This document shows, piece after piece, positions 1 to 5,575 of a DNA stretch of 6,100 nt; the first letter of the stretch is position 1, and every line of letters starts with the position of its first letter. Both the position numbers and the translations under genes were made by a program. Source of the stretch: Defluviitaleaceae bacterium (GTDB lineage: Bacteria > Bacillota > Clostridia > Lachnospirales > WQUN01). Location: the NCBI GenBank assembly GCA_009783525.1, contig WRDG01000148.1, positions 1 to 6,100 on the forward strand, given 5' to 3'. The notes under the pieces were generated by a model. It searched no databases and was not told where the DNA came from. It was given only the letters and a program-made list of their open reading frames with translations.

Positions 1-1238
1 ATGCGTTCGAGCCGCACCGCGGCGAACCGCCCCGTTTGCGGCGCGGTGCATTTGAACCGCGCGTGGATGTAATTATCCGTGCAGCCCTCGGCGTATCCGT
101 CCTGATGCGATTCTATAAGTACGCTGTATACATTTCCGATGCGGCTTCCGATAAAATTTTCAAAAGATTTTTCGGCGAGCCCGCGTAAAATTTTTGCGCG
201 GGCGGTTTTTATTTTGCCCGGAACCTGATCCGGCATCGCCGCCGCCGCCGTGCCCTTTTTTTTTGAATATTCGAAAACATGTGCGCGCATAAAGCCGACG
301 CCGCTAAAAAAATTGCAGCTCTGCTCGAAGTCGGCCTCCGTTTCGCCCGGGAACCCTGCGATTATGTCTGTGGTCAATGCCGCGTCGGGACGCGCCGCGC
401 GCAGCATACGAACCGTTTCCGCATACCGTGCGGTGTCGTAGCGGCGGTTCATCGCGGCGAGCGTGCGGTCGCATCCGCTTTGCAGCGACAAATGAAAATG
501 ACTGCACAGCAACGGCATGTTGTTTAAGCCGCGTATAAACTCGCCGTCCACGGCGCAGGGGTCGAGGCTGCCGAGCCGGACCCTCGCGACGCCCGCCGTT
601 GCGGCCGCTTCATGCACCTCCGCCAACAGGCCGTTAAAACGCATTCCGTTTGTATCCTTGCCGTATGACGCGGCGTGGATTGCGGTCAAAACTATTTCGC
701 CGCACCCGCGCCGGGCGTATAAATTTATTTCGTCTGTTATTTGATCAAGCGGGCGGCTGCGCGACGGTCCGCGCGCGTACGGAACGATGCAGTACGAGCA
801 GTAGTTGTCGCAGCCGTCCTGTATTTTTACGTAGGCCCTGACGCGCTTTGAAGCGGCGGAGGCCGCGCTGCCGCCAATTTGCGAAGGCGGAAACGCAAAA
901 AAAATTTTTTGCGCAAACAGATTGCGGTCCTTGGTTCCCAACAGCAAGCATGCGCCGCCTATTTCATCCGCTACGCGGCCCGCGCCCGCGGGGTCGGTTT
1001 CCGTATAGCAGCCGAGAACTACGACTGCGGCATCGGGATTTTTTTCGCGCGCCCGTCTTATTAGCTGCCTTGATTTTTTATCGCCGGTTTGGGTCACGGC
1101 GCATGTGTTGACTATGCACAGGTCTGCGGCGCTGTCCGGCTGCGCTTCCGCATAGCCGAGAGCGAGCAGTTCGCCCATAAGTTTTTCGGTTTCGTATTGG
1201 TTGACCTTGCAGCCCAGCGTAGCGGCGGCAACCCTCAC
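1..1238 (-). CDS. mtaB: tRNA t6A37 methylthiotransferase MtaB (radical SAM), 3' end cut by window edge
   Basis: Adds a methylthio group to C2 of N6-threonylcarbamoyladenosine at position 37 of ANN-decoding tRNAs, using SAM and two [4Fe-4S] clusters. My minus-strand translation is open for 412 codons and leaves the window without a stop; YqeV-type MtaB proteins are about 430-450 aa, so only the tail is missing. Seen: the N-terminal UPF0004 domain has its three cluster cysteines, C10 (TLGCKVNQYETE), C46 (VNTCAVT) and C77 (LGCY), with GDKKSRQLIRR in between. The radical-SAM CxxxCxxC is C143/C147/C150 (DGCDNYCSYC), followed by PYARG..RSR. A TRAM-like end includes CTDNYIHARF. TLGCKVNQYETE and GDKKSRQ point to MtaB rather than MiaB or RimO. 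The start is GTG at 1238, overlapping the upstream stop as GTGA. Only a weak GGA-type ribosome-binding site precedes it, so translational coupling is likely. An A9 run (256-264) lies in the C-terminal part, but the frame is intact. Confidence 0.95.
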   Translation of the reverse strand, partial: MRVAAATLGCKVNQYETEKLMGELLALGYAEAQPDSAADLCIVNTCAVTQTGDKKSRQLIRRAREKNPDAAVVVLGCYTETDPAGAGRVADEIGGACLLLGTKDRNLFAQKIFFAFPPSQIGGSAASAASKRVRAYVKIQDGCDNYCSYCIVPYARGPSRSRPLDQITDEINLYARRGCGEIVLTAIHAASYGKDTNGMRFNGLLAEVHEAAATAGVARVRLGSLDPCAVDGEFIRGLNNMPLLCSHFHLSLQSGCDRTLAAMNRRYDTARYAETVRMLRAARPDAALTTDIIAGFPGETEADFEQSCNFFSGVGFMRAHVFEYSKKKGTAAAAMPDQVPGKIKTARAKILRGLAEKSFENFIGSRIGNVYSVLIESHQDGYAEGCTDNYIHARFKCTAPQTGRFAAVRLER

Positions 1239-1717
1239 GCGCTTTCCGGTTCGCCTTCGTAAACCGCGCGCAGCTGCTCGTCGAGCACTTCCGGTTCGGG
1301 AATCGTTTCGGAAGTGCAAAAAACTTCGACGGTGCCCGGCACGCAGTCGATTCCGCTTAACACATCCGCCGCCGCTTTTTTATATTTCACGCTTTGATGT
1401 ATTGATTCGCATGTGAGCAAAAGGTTGACCCTGCGGCCGTTAAGCTCTGCCCGGTTTAAAAAATAACGCGCGGGCGGAACGATGTTGCCCGCCCATATGG
1501 GGCTGCAAACAAAAATTTCGCCGGACGCTTCGAGAGCCGGTATTTCGTCTACGGGCATTTCTTTTTTTCGTATGGCAAGAAAACAGCCGCGCATCATCAC
1601 GAAAAAATTTTTTTTGTTCAATTTGCTGTTAATGCCGGCCGCCTGCGCGTTTTTTATTTTTGCGAGCGCTTCGGCGTACGCCTTCGTCTTGTTGCTGTAA
1701 GAAAAATAATAAACCAA
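1235..1717 (-). CDS. small flavodoxin-fold protein, upstream partner of mtaB
   Basis: 160-aa protein resembling flavodoxin/flavodoxin-like NAD(P)H oxidoreductase domains; such proteins bind FMN and shuttle electrons in the cytoplasm. Seen: the first strand and phosphate-loop region reads YYFSYSNKTKAYAEALAK (residues 3-20), equivalent to the S/T-x-T-G-x-T FMN loop followed by a helix, but with Asn9 where Gly is usual. A second family-like motif, IFVCSPIWAGNIVPPARYFL (about 68-87), matches the 'sPvW.g..pp...fl' segment next to the isoalloxazine ring. No signal peptide or membrane segment. The TTG start at 1717 is chosen because GGAGG lies 5 nt upstream and the core strand begins immediately after it. 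The stop overlaps the mtaB GTG by 4 nt. Inference: FMN-binding redox protein, possibly an electron donor for MtaB. The altered phosphate loop leaves flavin binding uncertain. I do not recognise a named gene. Confidence 0.8.
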   Translation of the reverse strand: MVYYFSYSNKTKAYAEALAKIKNAQAAGINSKLNKKNFFVMMRGCFLAIRKKEMPVDEIPALEASGEIFVCSPIWAGNIVPPARYFLNRAELNGRRVNLLLTCESIHQSVKYKKAAADVLSGIDCVPGTVEVFCTSETIPEPEVLDEQLRAVYEGEPESA

Positions 1718-1722
1718 CGCCG

Positions 1723-1727
1723 CCTCC
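1723..1727 (-). promoter_or_regulatory. Shine-Dalgarno GGAGG deciding the TTG start
   Basis: On the minus strand GGAGG is followed by CGGCG and then TTG at 1717. A 5-nt spacing to a perfect core Shine-Dalgarno sequence supports TTG as the start codon of the flavodoxin-like gene; there is no in-frame ATG nearby that fits better. Confidence 0.75.
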
Positions 1728-1751
1728 GGGTGATGTTACAAATTAATTCAC

Positions 1752-1779
1752 TTTATCATACACAAATAAAATTTGTAAA
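1752..1779 (-). promoter_or_regulatory. candidate sigma70-type promoter for the flavodoxin-like gene and mtaB
   Basis: On the minus strand TTTACA (1779-1774) lies 16 nt before GATAAA (1757-1752), 5/6 and 4/6 matches to TTGACA and TATAAT. Transcription would start near 1745, giving a leader of about 28 nt. The same GATAAA box and 16-nt spacing appear in the candidate promoter of the tRNA gene. Prediction by eye only. Confidence 0.35.
1762..1776. repeat. AT-rich palindrome ACAAAT-AAA-ATTTGT in divergent promoter region
   Basis: A perfect 6-bp inverted repeat with a 3-nt centre. It overlaps the -35 boxes of both divergent promoter candidates, where an operator could control both transcripts. 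Read on the minus strand it gives TACAAATTTTATTTGTG, close to the palindrome in the tig leader (4117-4133). It could equally be chance in AT-rich intergenic DNA. Confidence 0.4.
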
Positions 1780-1801
1780 GTTTGCGGTATGCAGATATAT
1801 T
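1773..1801 (+). promoter_or_regulatory. candidate sigma70-type promoter for nadE
   Basis: TTGTAA (1773-1778), a 17-nt spacer, then TATATT (1796-1801): 4/6 and 5/6 matches with ideal spacing. The -35 box overlaps the -35 of the opposing promoter and the palindrome at 1762-1776. The transcript would begin near 1808 and carry a leader of about 138 nt before the GTG start. That leader holds a short possible stem (GCGGC 1892-1896 with GCCGC 1909-1913) but no riboswitch that I recognise. Confidence 0.35.
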
Positions 1802-1932
1802 GTATCCGATGATTAACTCGGTTTTGTGCGATAAAGAGCCAAGCGCCGCGTTCATAAAAAATTACAAAGGATTTTACGGAGCATTAGAACGGCGGCTGGC
1901 AGTTAATTGCCGCGTGTATTTGCAATGCGAAC

Positions 1933-1937
1933 GGAGG
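1933..1937 (+). promoter_or_regulatory. Shine-Dalgarno GGAGG deciding the GTG start of nadE
   Basis: GGAGG lies 8 nt before GTG at 1946. The in-frame TTG at 1907 and ATG at 1925 have no comparable ribosome-binding site, and starting at either would add residues ahead of the family's usual N-terminus (YGFI..AA). Confidence 0.8.
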
Positions 1938-1945
1938 CGCTTGTT

Positions 1946-3802
1946 GTGTACGGGTTTATAAAGACTGCGGCGGTCACGCCGAAAATTTTTACGGCTGACT
2001 GCAGGGGCAACGCCGAGCGCGTCGGCGAAGCGGTGCTCACGGCGTCGATGCAGGGCGTTCGCTTCGCGGTGTGCTCCGAGCTTTGCATCACGGGTTCCGC
2101 CTGCGGCGATCTTTTTTACCAAAGCAGTTTGCTCGCGGCCGCGCTCGACGGTTTGCGTTCCGTCGCGGGCGTAAACGAAAAAAATAAAACAGTGGCCGTT
2201 GTAGGGCTGCCGATAGAAAAAAACGGCAGGCTGTACAACTGCGCCGCCGTTATTTATTCGGGGAAGATACTCGGGGTCACGGCACAGGCGTTTCCGCGCG
2301 ACACGCATTTCGCCCCGTGCGAAACAGAAAAGGGCACGATAAATATTTGCGGCACAGAAGTGCCGTTCGGAACGAAATTAATTTTCAGACACGAATATGA
2401 AAAAAATTTTTGCTTCGCAATCGAAATAGGGAGCGACTTTTGGTCCGTTTCGCCGCCGTCGGCGCAGGCCGCGCAAAACGGCGCGGTTATAATTGCGTGT
2501 CCGTGCGCGGATTTCGATTCGGCGGGCCGTTACGAAAAATGCTACGAGTACGTCGAGGTTCATTCGGAGCGTATAAAGGCGGGTTTCGTTTTCGTAAACT
2601 CGTCGCGGTACGAATCCGTGTCCGACCGTATGCGTTCGGGCTGCGTCCTTATCGCGGAGTGCGGAAGCGTGCTTAGGAACAGGGAGCAGCTTTTAAGCAC
2701 GGTGATCACCGACATAGACACGGAGTACTGTGTGTATAAAAGGCTCGGCGACCCGTCCTTTGTTCCGCGCTTTAATAATTTGACGGTTTTGTTCGGCGAA
2801 GAGGACGACGGCGCCCGTACATTCGAGTTGAACCGAAGCTACGGCGAATATCCGTTTGTGCCGTGGTCGGACTACAAGCTTTCCGCGAGATGCGGCGAGT
2901 TTTTGCATTTGCAGGCCCGCGCGATTGCTTCGCGGATGAGGCATTTGAAAACGGAAAAAATTGTGCTCGGGCTTTCGGGCGGCCAGGATTCCGCCCTCGC
3001 GCTTTTTGCCGCATCGGAAGCGTTTAAAATTACCGAGCGCGATCCCAAAAACATAATAGCCGTGACGATGCCGTGCTTCGGAACGTCGGAGGCGACGCTC
3101 GCCGTTGCAAAGGAGCTCGCCGCAATAACGGGAGTCACGTTAAAAGAAATTGACATAACGGAATCCGTGCTGCGGCATTTCAATGACATAGGCCATCCGC
3201 CAAACCTGCACGACCTCACGTTCGAAAACGCGCAGGCGCGCGAACGCACGCAGGTGCTCATGGACATCGCGGGCATGCACGGCACGTTTATGCTGGGCAC
3301 GGGAGACATGTCCGAGCTCGCGCTCGGGTTTACAACCTACGGCGGCGACCACATGTCCATGTTCAACGTAAACGCATCGGTGCCGAAGACGCTTATCAAA
3401 CATTTGCTGCTTTACGCTGCGGAAAACCATTCGCGGGAACTGACGGACGCGGTCGGCAAGATACTTGCCGTCCCGGCTTCGCCGGAGCTGCTGCCGCAGG
3501 GAACAGGTAAGGAAACAGAAAAGACCATTGGGCCGTACGTGTTGCATGATTTCTTTTTGCACCACATGATCCGCAGGGGCGCGTCAAAAGAAAAAATTTT
3601 GTTTTTGGCTTGCGAAACATTTGCGGAAAAATATTCGAAAGACGAAATTGAAAAATGGCTCGTCATATTTATGCGGCGTTTTTTTGCGAATCAATTTAAA
3701 CGAAGCTGCATGCCGGACGGACCCGCCGTGGGGGAGATGTCGCTATCGCCAAGGGGCGGGTTTTACATGCCGGCAGACGCTTCCGGTATCGAATGGAGTT
3801 AA
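1946..3802 (+). CDS. nadE: two-domain NAD+ synthetase (NadE) with an apparently inactive glutaminase domain
   Basis: Last step of NAD synthesis: ATP-dependent amidation of nicotinic acid adenine dinucleotide. Long NadE proteins carry an N-terminal nitrilase-fold glutaminase that supplies ammonia to the C-terminal synthetase. Seen (618 aa from the GTG): the N-domain begins YGFIKTAAVTPK and has SELCITG (44-50), whose Glu45 matches the catalytic Glu. The catalytic Lys of the usual VPKTF segment is Gln114 (VTAQAF). The usual EICEDLW nucleophile is Gly162 (EIGSDFW). The PNYxEFYEKRxF segment is also lost (118-130). The synthetase domain looks intact: ATP-pyrophosphatase loop SGGQDS (344-349), ENAQARERTQ (427-436), GTGDMSELALG (451-461), YGGDHMSM (465-472) and KRSCMPDGP (585-593). 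Length is slightly below the usual 640-680 aa. It is monocistronic, followed by a strong terminator. Inference: the enzyme uses free ammonia or ammonia from a partner; the dead domain may be structural. Identity is very secure and inactivation is likely. Confidence 0.95.
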   Translation: MYGFIKTAAVTPKIFTADCRGNAERVGEAVLTASMQGVRFAVCSELCITGSACGDLFYQSSLLAAALDGLRSVAGVNEKNKTVAVVGLPIEKNGRLYNCAAVIYSGKILGVTAQAFPRDTHFAPCETEKGTINICGTEVPFGTKLIFRHEYEKNFCFAIEIGSDFWSVSPPSAQAAQNGAVIIACPCADFDSAGRYEKCYEYVEVHSERIKAGFVFVNSSRYESVSDRMRSGCVLIAECGSVLRNREQLLSTVITDIDTEYCVYKRLGDPSFVPRFNNLTVLFGEEDDGARTFELNRSYGEYPFVPWSDYKLSARCGEFLHLQARAIASRMRHLKTEKIVLGLSGGQDSALALFAASEAFKITERDPKNIIAVTMPCFGTSEATLAVAKELAAITGVTLKEIDITESVLRHFNDIGHPPNLHDLTFENAQARERTQVLMDIAGMHGTFMLGTGDMSELALGFTTYGGDHMSMFNVNASVPKTLIKHLLLYAAENHSRELTDAVGKILAVPASPELLPQGTGKETEKTIGPYVLHDFFLHHMIRRGASKEKILFLACETFAEKYSKDEIEKWLVIFMRRFFANQFKRSCMPDGPAVGEMSLSPRGGFYMPADASGIEWS

Positions 3803-3843
3803 ATTTTTATTGCCCGTTTTGAAGTTGCGGATGCTCCTTTAAC

Positions 3844-3880
3844 ATAAAACTCCCCGGCGTTTTACACCGGGGAGTTTTAT
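3844..3880. terminator. bidirectional intrinsic terminator between nadE and tRNA-Gly
   Basis: A perfect 14-bp inverted repeat (arms 3844-3857 and 3867-3880, core ACTCCCCGG/CCGGGGAGT, 9-nt loop CGTTTTACA). The stem ends in A/T runs on both sides, so each strand ends with a GC-rich hairpin and a U tract. It lies 42 nt after the nadE stop and downstream of the convergent tRNA gene, so it suits both transcripts. Confidence 0.9.
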
Positions 3881-3882
3881 AT

Positions 3883-3908
3883 TTATTTTGCTTTGTCTTG
3901 CAAAATAA
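3883..3908. repeat. AT-rich inverted repeat next to the terminator
   Basis: 9-bp arms TTATTTTGC (3883-3891) and GCAAAATAA (3900-3908) around an 8-nt loop. It sits between the main terminator and the 3' end of the tRNA gene. It may form a second, weaker stem-loop that backs up termination or guides tRNA 3' trimming; the role is inferred. Confidence 0.5.
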
Positions 3909-3919
3909 CAAATAAAAAA

Positions 3920-3990
3920 AGCGGGCGAAGGGAATCGAACCCTCACTACGAGCTTGGGAAGCTCGCGCACTGCCACTATGCAACGCCCGC
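3920..3990 (-). tRNA. tRNA-Gly (anticodon CCC)
   Basis: 71-nt cloverleaf on the minus strand. The acceptor stem GCGGGCG/CGCCCGC is perfect (7 bp). The D arm is GCATAGTGGCAGTGC, with a short stem. The anticodon stem CGAGC/GCTCG encloses loop TTCCCAA, giving anticodon CCC for codon GGG. The T arm is GAGGG-TTCGATT-CCCTT. The discriminator base is U (3920), as expected for bacterial glycine tRNA. CCA is not encoded: the DNA continues with a T run, so the CCA-adding enzyme is needed. It is a single gene, convergent with nadE and divergent from tig. Confidence 0.95.
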
Positions 3991-4012
3991 AAATTTTTTT
4001 TAGCGAAAAAAT

Positions 4013-4040
4013 TTTATCACAAACGAAAACGCTTGCGCAA
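4013..4040 (-). promoter_or_regulatory. candidate promoter of the tRNA-Gly gene
   Basis: On the minus strand TTGCGC (4040-4035) is followed after 16 nt by GATAAA (4018-4013), preceded by TGT, an extended -10 (TGn). The tRNA 5' end is 22 nt beyond the -10, leaving a short leader for RNase P to remove. The leader contains A and T runs. Confidence 0.4.
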
Positions 4041-4079
4041 TGTTAAAACAGATGTTCCCATAAATCAAACACGCAGCTA

Positions 4080-4108
4080 TGGATATGCAAGCGCCGTTGT
4101 GCTATACT
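4080..4108 (+). promoter_or_regulatory. candidate sigma70-type promoter of tig-clpP
   Basis: TGGATA (4080-4085), a 17-nt spacer and TATACT (4103-4108), preceded by TGC (extended -10). These are 4/6 and 5/6 consensus matches with ideal spacing. Transcription would begin around 4115, giving a leader of about 54 nt before tig. No CIRCE-type heat-shock operator is visible. Confidence 0.55.
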
Positions 4109-4116
4109 CCGCGCCG

Positions 4117-4133
4117 TACAAATTTATTTTGTA
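4117..4133. repeat. AT-rich palindrome TACAAA-TTTAT-TTTGTA in the tig leader
   Basis: A perfect 6-bp inverted repeat with a 5-nt centre, located just after the predicted transcription start of tig, a usual place for a repressor site. It matches the minus-strand reading of the palindrome at 1761-1777 at 14 of 17 positions by direct comparison. A regulator is not identified, and AT-rich coincidence is possible. Confidence 0.4.
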
Positions 4134-4151
4134 AATTTTTTTTATTTTTAC

Positions 4152-4158
4152 GGGGAGG
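4152..4158 (+). promoter_or_regulatory. Shine-Dalgarno GGGGAGG of tig
   Basis: Strong ribosome-binding site 10 nt before ATG at 4169. It confirms the trigger factor start and suggests efficient translation. Confidence 0.8.
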
Positions 4159-4168
4159 CAGCAAATAA

Positions 4169-5575
4169 ATGAGCGCCATCGAAAAAACGGAGAAGAATAA
4201 AGTCAAGCTGACGTTTGAGGTTTCGCCGGAGCGTTTTGCCGAAGGCTTGAAATTTTCGTACAACAAAAACAGGGGACGCACGGACGTTTCGGGTTTTAGA
4301 AAAGGGAAAGCGCCGCGCCGCGTTATCGAAAACGTCTACGGCAAAGAATTTTTTTATGACGATGCGATTCACCATGTTTTGCCTGATGCGTACCAGCAGG
4401 TTTTGGAAGAGCACGGCGTCGAGCCCGTGGCGAAACCCGAATTGAATTTGGACCGCGCAGACGAAGCGGAAGGATTATTTTTTACGGCGGAGGTTTACGT
4501 CAAACCCGAAGTGGAGATCGACGGCTATCTCGGGTTAACATATTTAAAACAGGATACCGAGCCCGGCGACGACGACATCCAGTCGCGCATTCAACAGGAA
4601 CGGGAAAAAAACGCGAGGATATCTTCCGTCGAAAGGCCGGCGGAAATGGGCGACATCGCCGTAATAAACTTCACGGGATATTTGGACGGCGAACCTTTTG
4701 CGGGAGGCAGCGGCAAAGACCACGAACTGACTCTCGGCTCCCATCAGTTTATCGACACCTTTGAGGAACAGTTAGTGGGGCATGTGCCCGGCGACGAAAC
4801 GGAAGTTAACGTCGTGTTCCCCGAAGACTACCGCGCAGAAAATTTGGCCGGCAAAGCCGTTGTTTTTAAAGTCGAAATTTTAGACATAAAAACCAAAGAG
4901 CTTCCCGAACTTAACGACGAGTTTGCGCAGGACGTTTCAGAATTTGAAACGATGCTTGAATACAGAGCGGATCTTCACGAAAAAATAAAAAAAGAAAAAG
5001 AAAGCAACGCCTTGATAGTAAAACGGAGCGGCGTAATGGAACAGTTGGTCCAAAAGGCCGTTATGGAAGTGCCGGAAGTTATGTACGAGTCGAAAGCGGA
5101 AGAGATGGTCGATGAGTTAAACTACAGGCTGTCGTCTCAGCGGCTTAACATGGAAATGTATTTAAAATTCAACAATATAACCGAAGAGCAGCTCAAAGAG
5201 CGCTACGCGGTGCAGGCAAAGCAGGAAGTGGACGGCAAGCTCGCGCTCGAGGCGGTTGCAAAAAAAGAAGGCATCGAAATTAGCCAGGAAGAATTTGAAG
5301 CGCACATAACAAAAATATCAGAAACAAGCAATTATTCGGCAGAGGAATTAATAAGCCGCTGCACTCCGGAGCGCAAAAAGGAAATAATGCAGGAACTTTT
5401 ATACCAAAAGGCGCTTGATTTCGTCGCGGACAATGCGGTCGCTTCAGATAAGCCGCCGATGGTTGTAAATAAAGCGGCGGCAAAAAAAGACGGCTTGCCC
5501 GAAGCGGACGAGCCGGCTGCGGAAGAAGAAGCGCCGGCTGAAGCAGCCGGCGAAAACGAAAGCGAGGCGGAATGA
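4169..5575 (+). CDS. tig: trigger factor, ribosome-associated chaperone and peptidyl-prolyl isomerase
   Basis: Binds at the ribosomal exit tunnel and shields nascent chains; cytoplasmic. Seen (468 aa): an N-terminal ribosome-binding domain with the docking signature GFRKGKAP (42-49). A central FKBP-type isomerase domain spans about 155-245 and includes MGDIAVINFTGYLDGEPF (160-177), LGSHQFIDTFEEQLVG (189-204) and a FPEDY segment. A long helical C-terminal substrate-binding domain (about 250-430) is rich in charged residues. The last ~37 residues form a low-complexity Ala/Glu-rich acidic tail (KAAAKKDGLPEADEPAAEEE onward), longer than in the classic ~432-aa E. coli protein and probably disordered. 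ATG at 4169 has a strong ribosome-binding site. The stop overlaps clpP, so the two are co-transcribed and probably translationally coupled. Confidence 0.97.
   Translation: MSAIEKTEKNKVKLTFEVSPERFAEGLKFSYNKNRGRTDVSGFRKGKAPRRVIENVYGKEFFYDDAIHHVLPDAYQQVLEEHGVEPVAKPELNLDRADEAEGLFFTAEVYVKPEVEIDGYLGLTYLKQDTEPGDDDIQSRIQQEREKNARISSVERPAEMGDIAVINFTGYLDGEPFAGGSGKDHELTLGSHQFIDTFEEQLVGHVPGDETEVNVVFPEDYRAENLAGKAVVFKVEILDIKTKELPELNDEFAQDVSEFETMLEYRADLHEKIKKEKESNALIVKRSGVMEQLVQKAVMEVPEVMYESKAEEMVDELNYRLSSQRLNMEMYLKFNNITEEQLKERYAVQAKQEVDGKLALEAVAKKEGIEISQEEFEAHITKISETSNYSAEELISRCTPERKKEIMQELLYQKALDFVADNAVASDKPPMVVNKAAAKKDGLPEADEPAAEEEAPAEAAGENESEAE
5532..5552 (+). promoter_or_regulatory. GC-rich hairpin at the tig-clpP junction
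   Basis: Perfect 9-bp arms CGCCGGCTG (5532-5540) and CAGCCGGCG (5544-5552) with a 3-nt AAG loop, inside the acidic-tail codons of tig. There is no T run after it, so it is not an intrinsic terminator. It ends 11 nt before the GAGG ribosome-binding site of clpP (5564-5567). It could affect clpP translation or mRNA processing, or simply reflect Ala/Pro/Gly codon choice. Confidence 0.5.

Noticed and set aside
250..1111. Several plus-strand frames of 60-90 aa in the first kilobase
   Set aside because: They lie antisense to mtaB, whose continuous 412-codon translation carries all expected cysteine motifs.
1907..1945. Earlier in-frame starts of nadE (TTG 1907, ATG 1925)
   Set aside because: Neither has a ribosome-binding site, and the family N-terminus begins at YGFI, immediately after GTG 1946, which has GGAGG at 8 nt.
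1808..1945. Possible NAD-sensing riboswitch in the nadE leader
   Set aside because: Only one short, ambiguous stem is visible and I cannot match it to a known NAD riboswitch consensus.
1874..2308. 144-aa open frame on the minus strand opposite the start of nadE
   Set aside because: Arg-rich translation without recognisable motifs, fully antisense to a well-supported gene; typical of a shadow frame in GC-rich DNA.
2411..2507. Cys156, Cys185 or Cys187 as replacement nucleophile in the NadE glutaminase domain
   Set aside because: They do not sit at the EI-C-EDLW position, where Gly162 is found, and Lys is also missing; a shifted active site would be without precedent known to me.
3920..3990. 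tRNA gene as a phage or island attachment site
   Set aside because: No integrase gene and no repeat of the tRNA 3' end is seen in the window.
5532..5552. Hairpin read as a tig terminator
   Set aside because: No T run follows and clpP overlaps tig, so termination here would make little sense.
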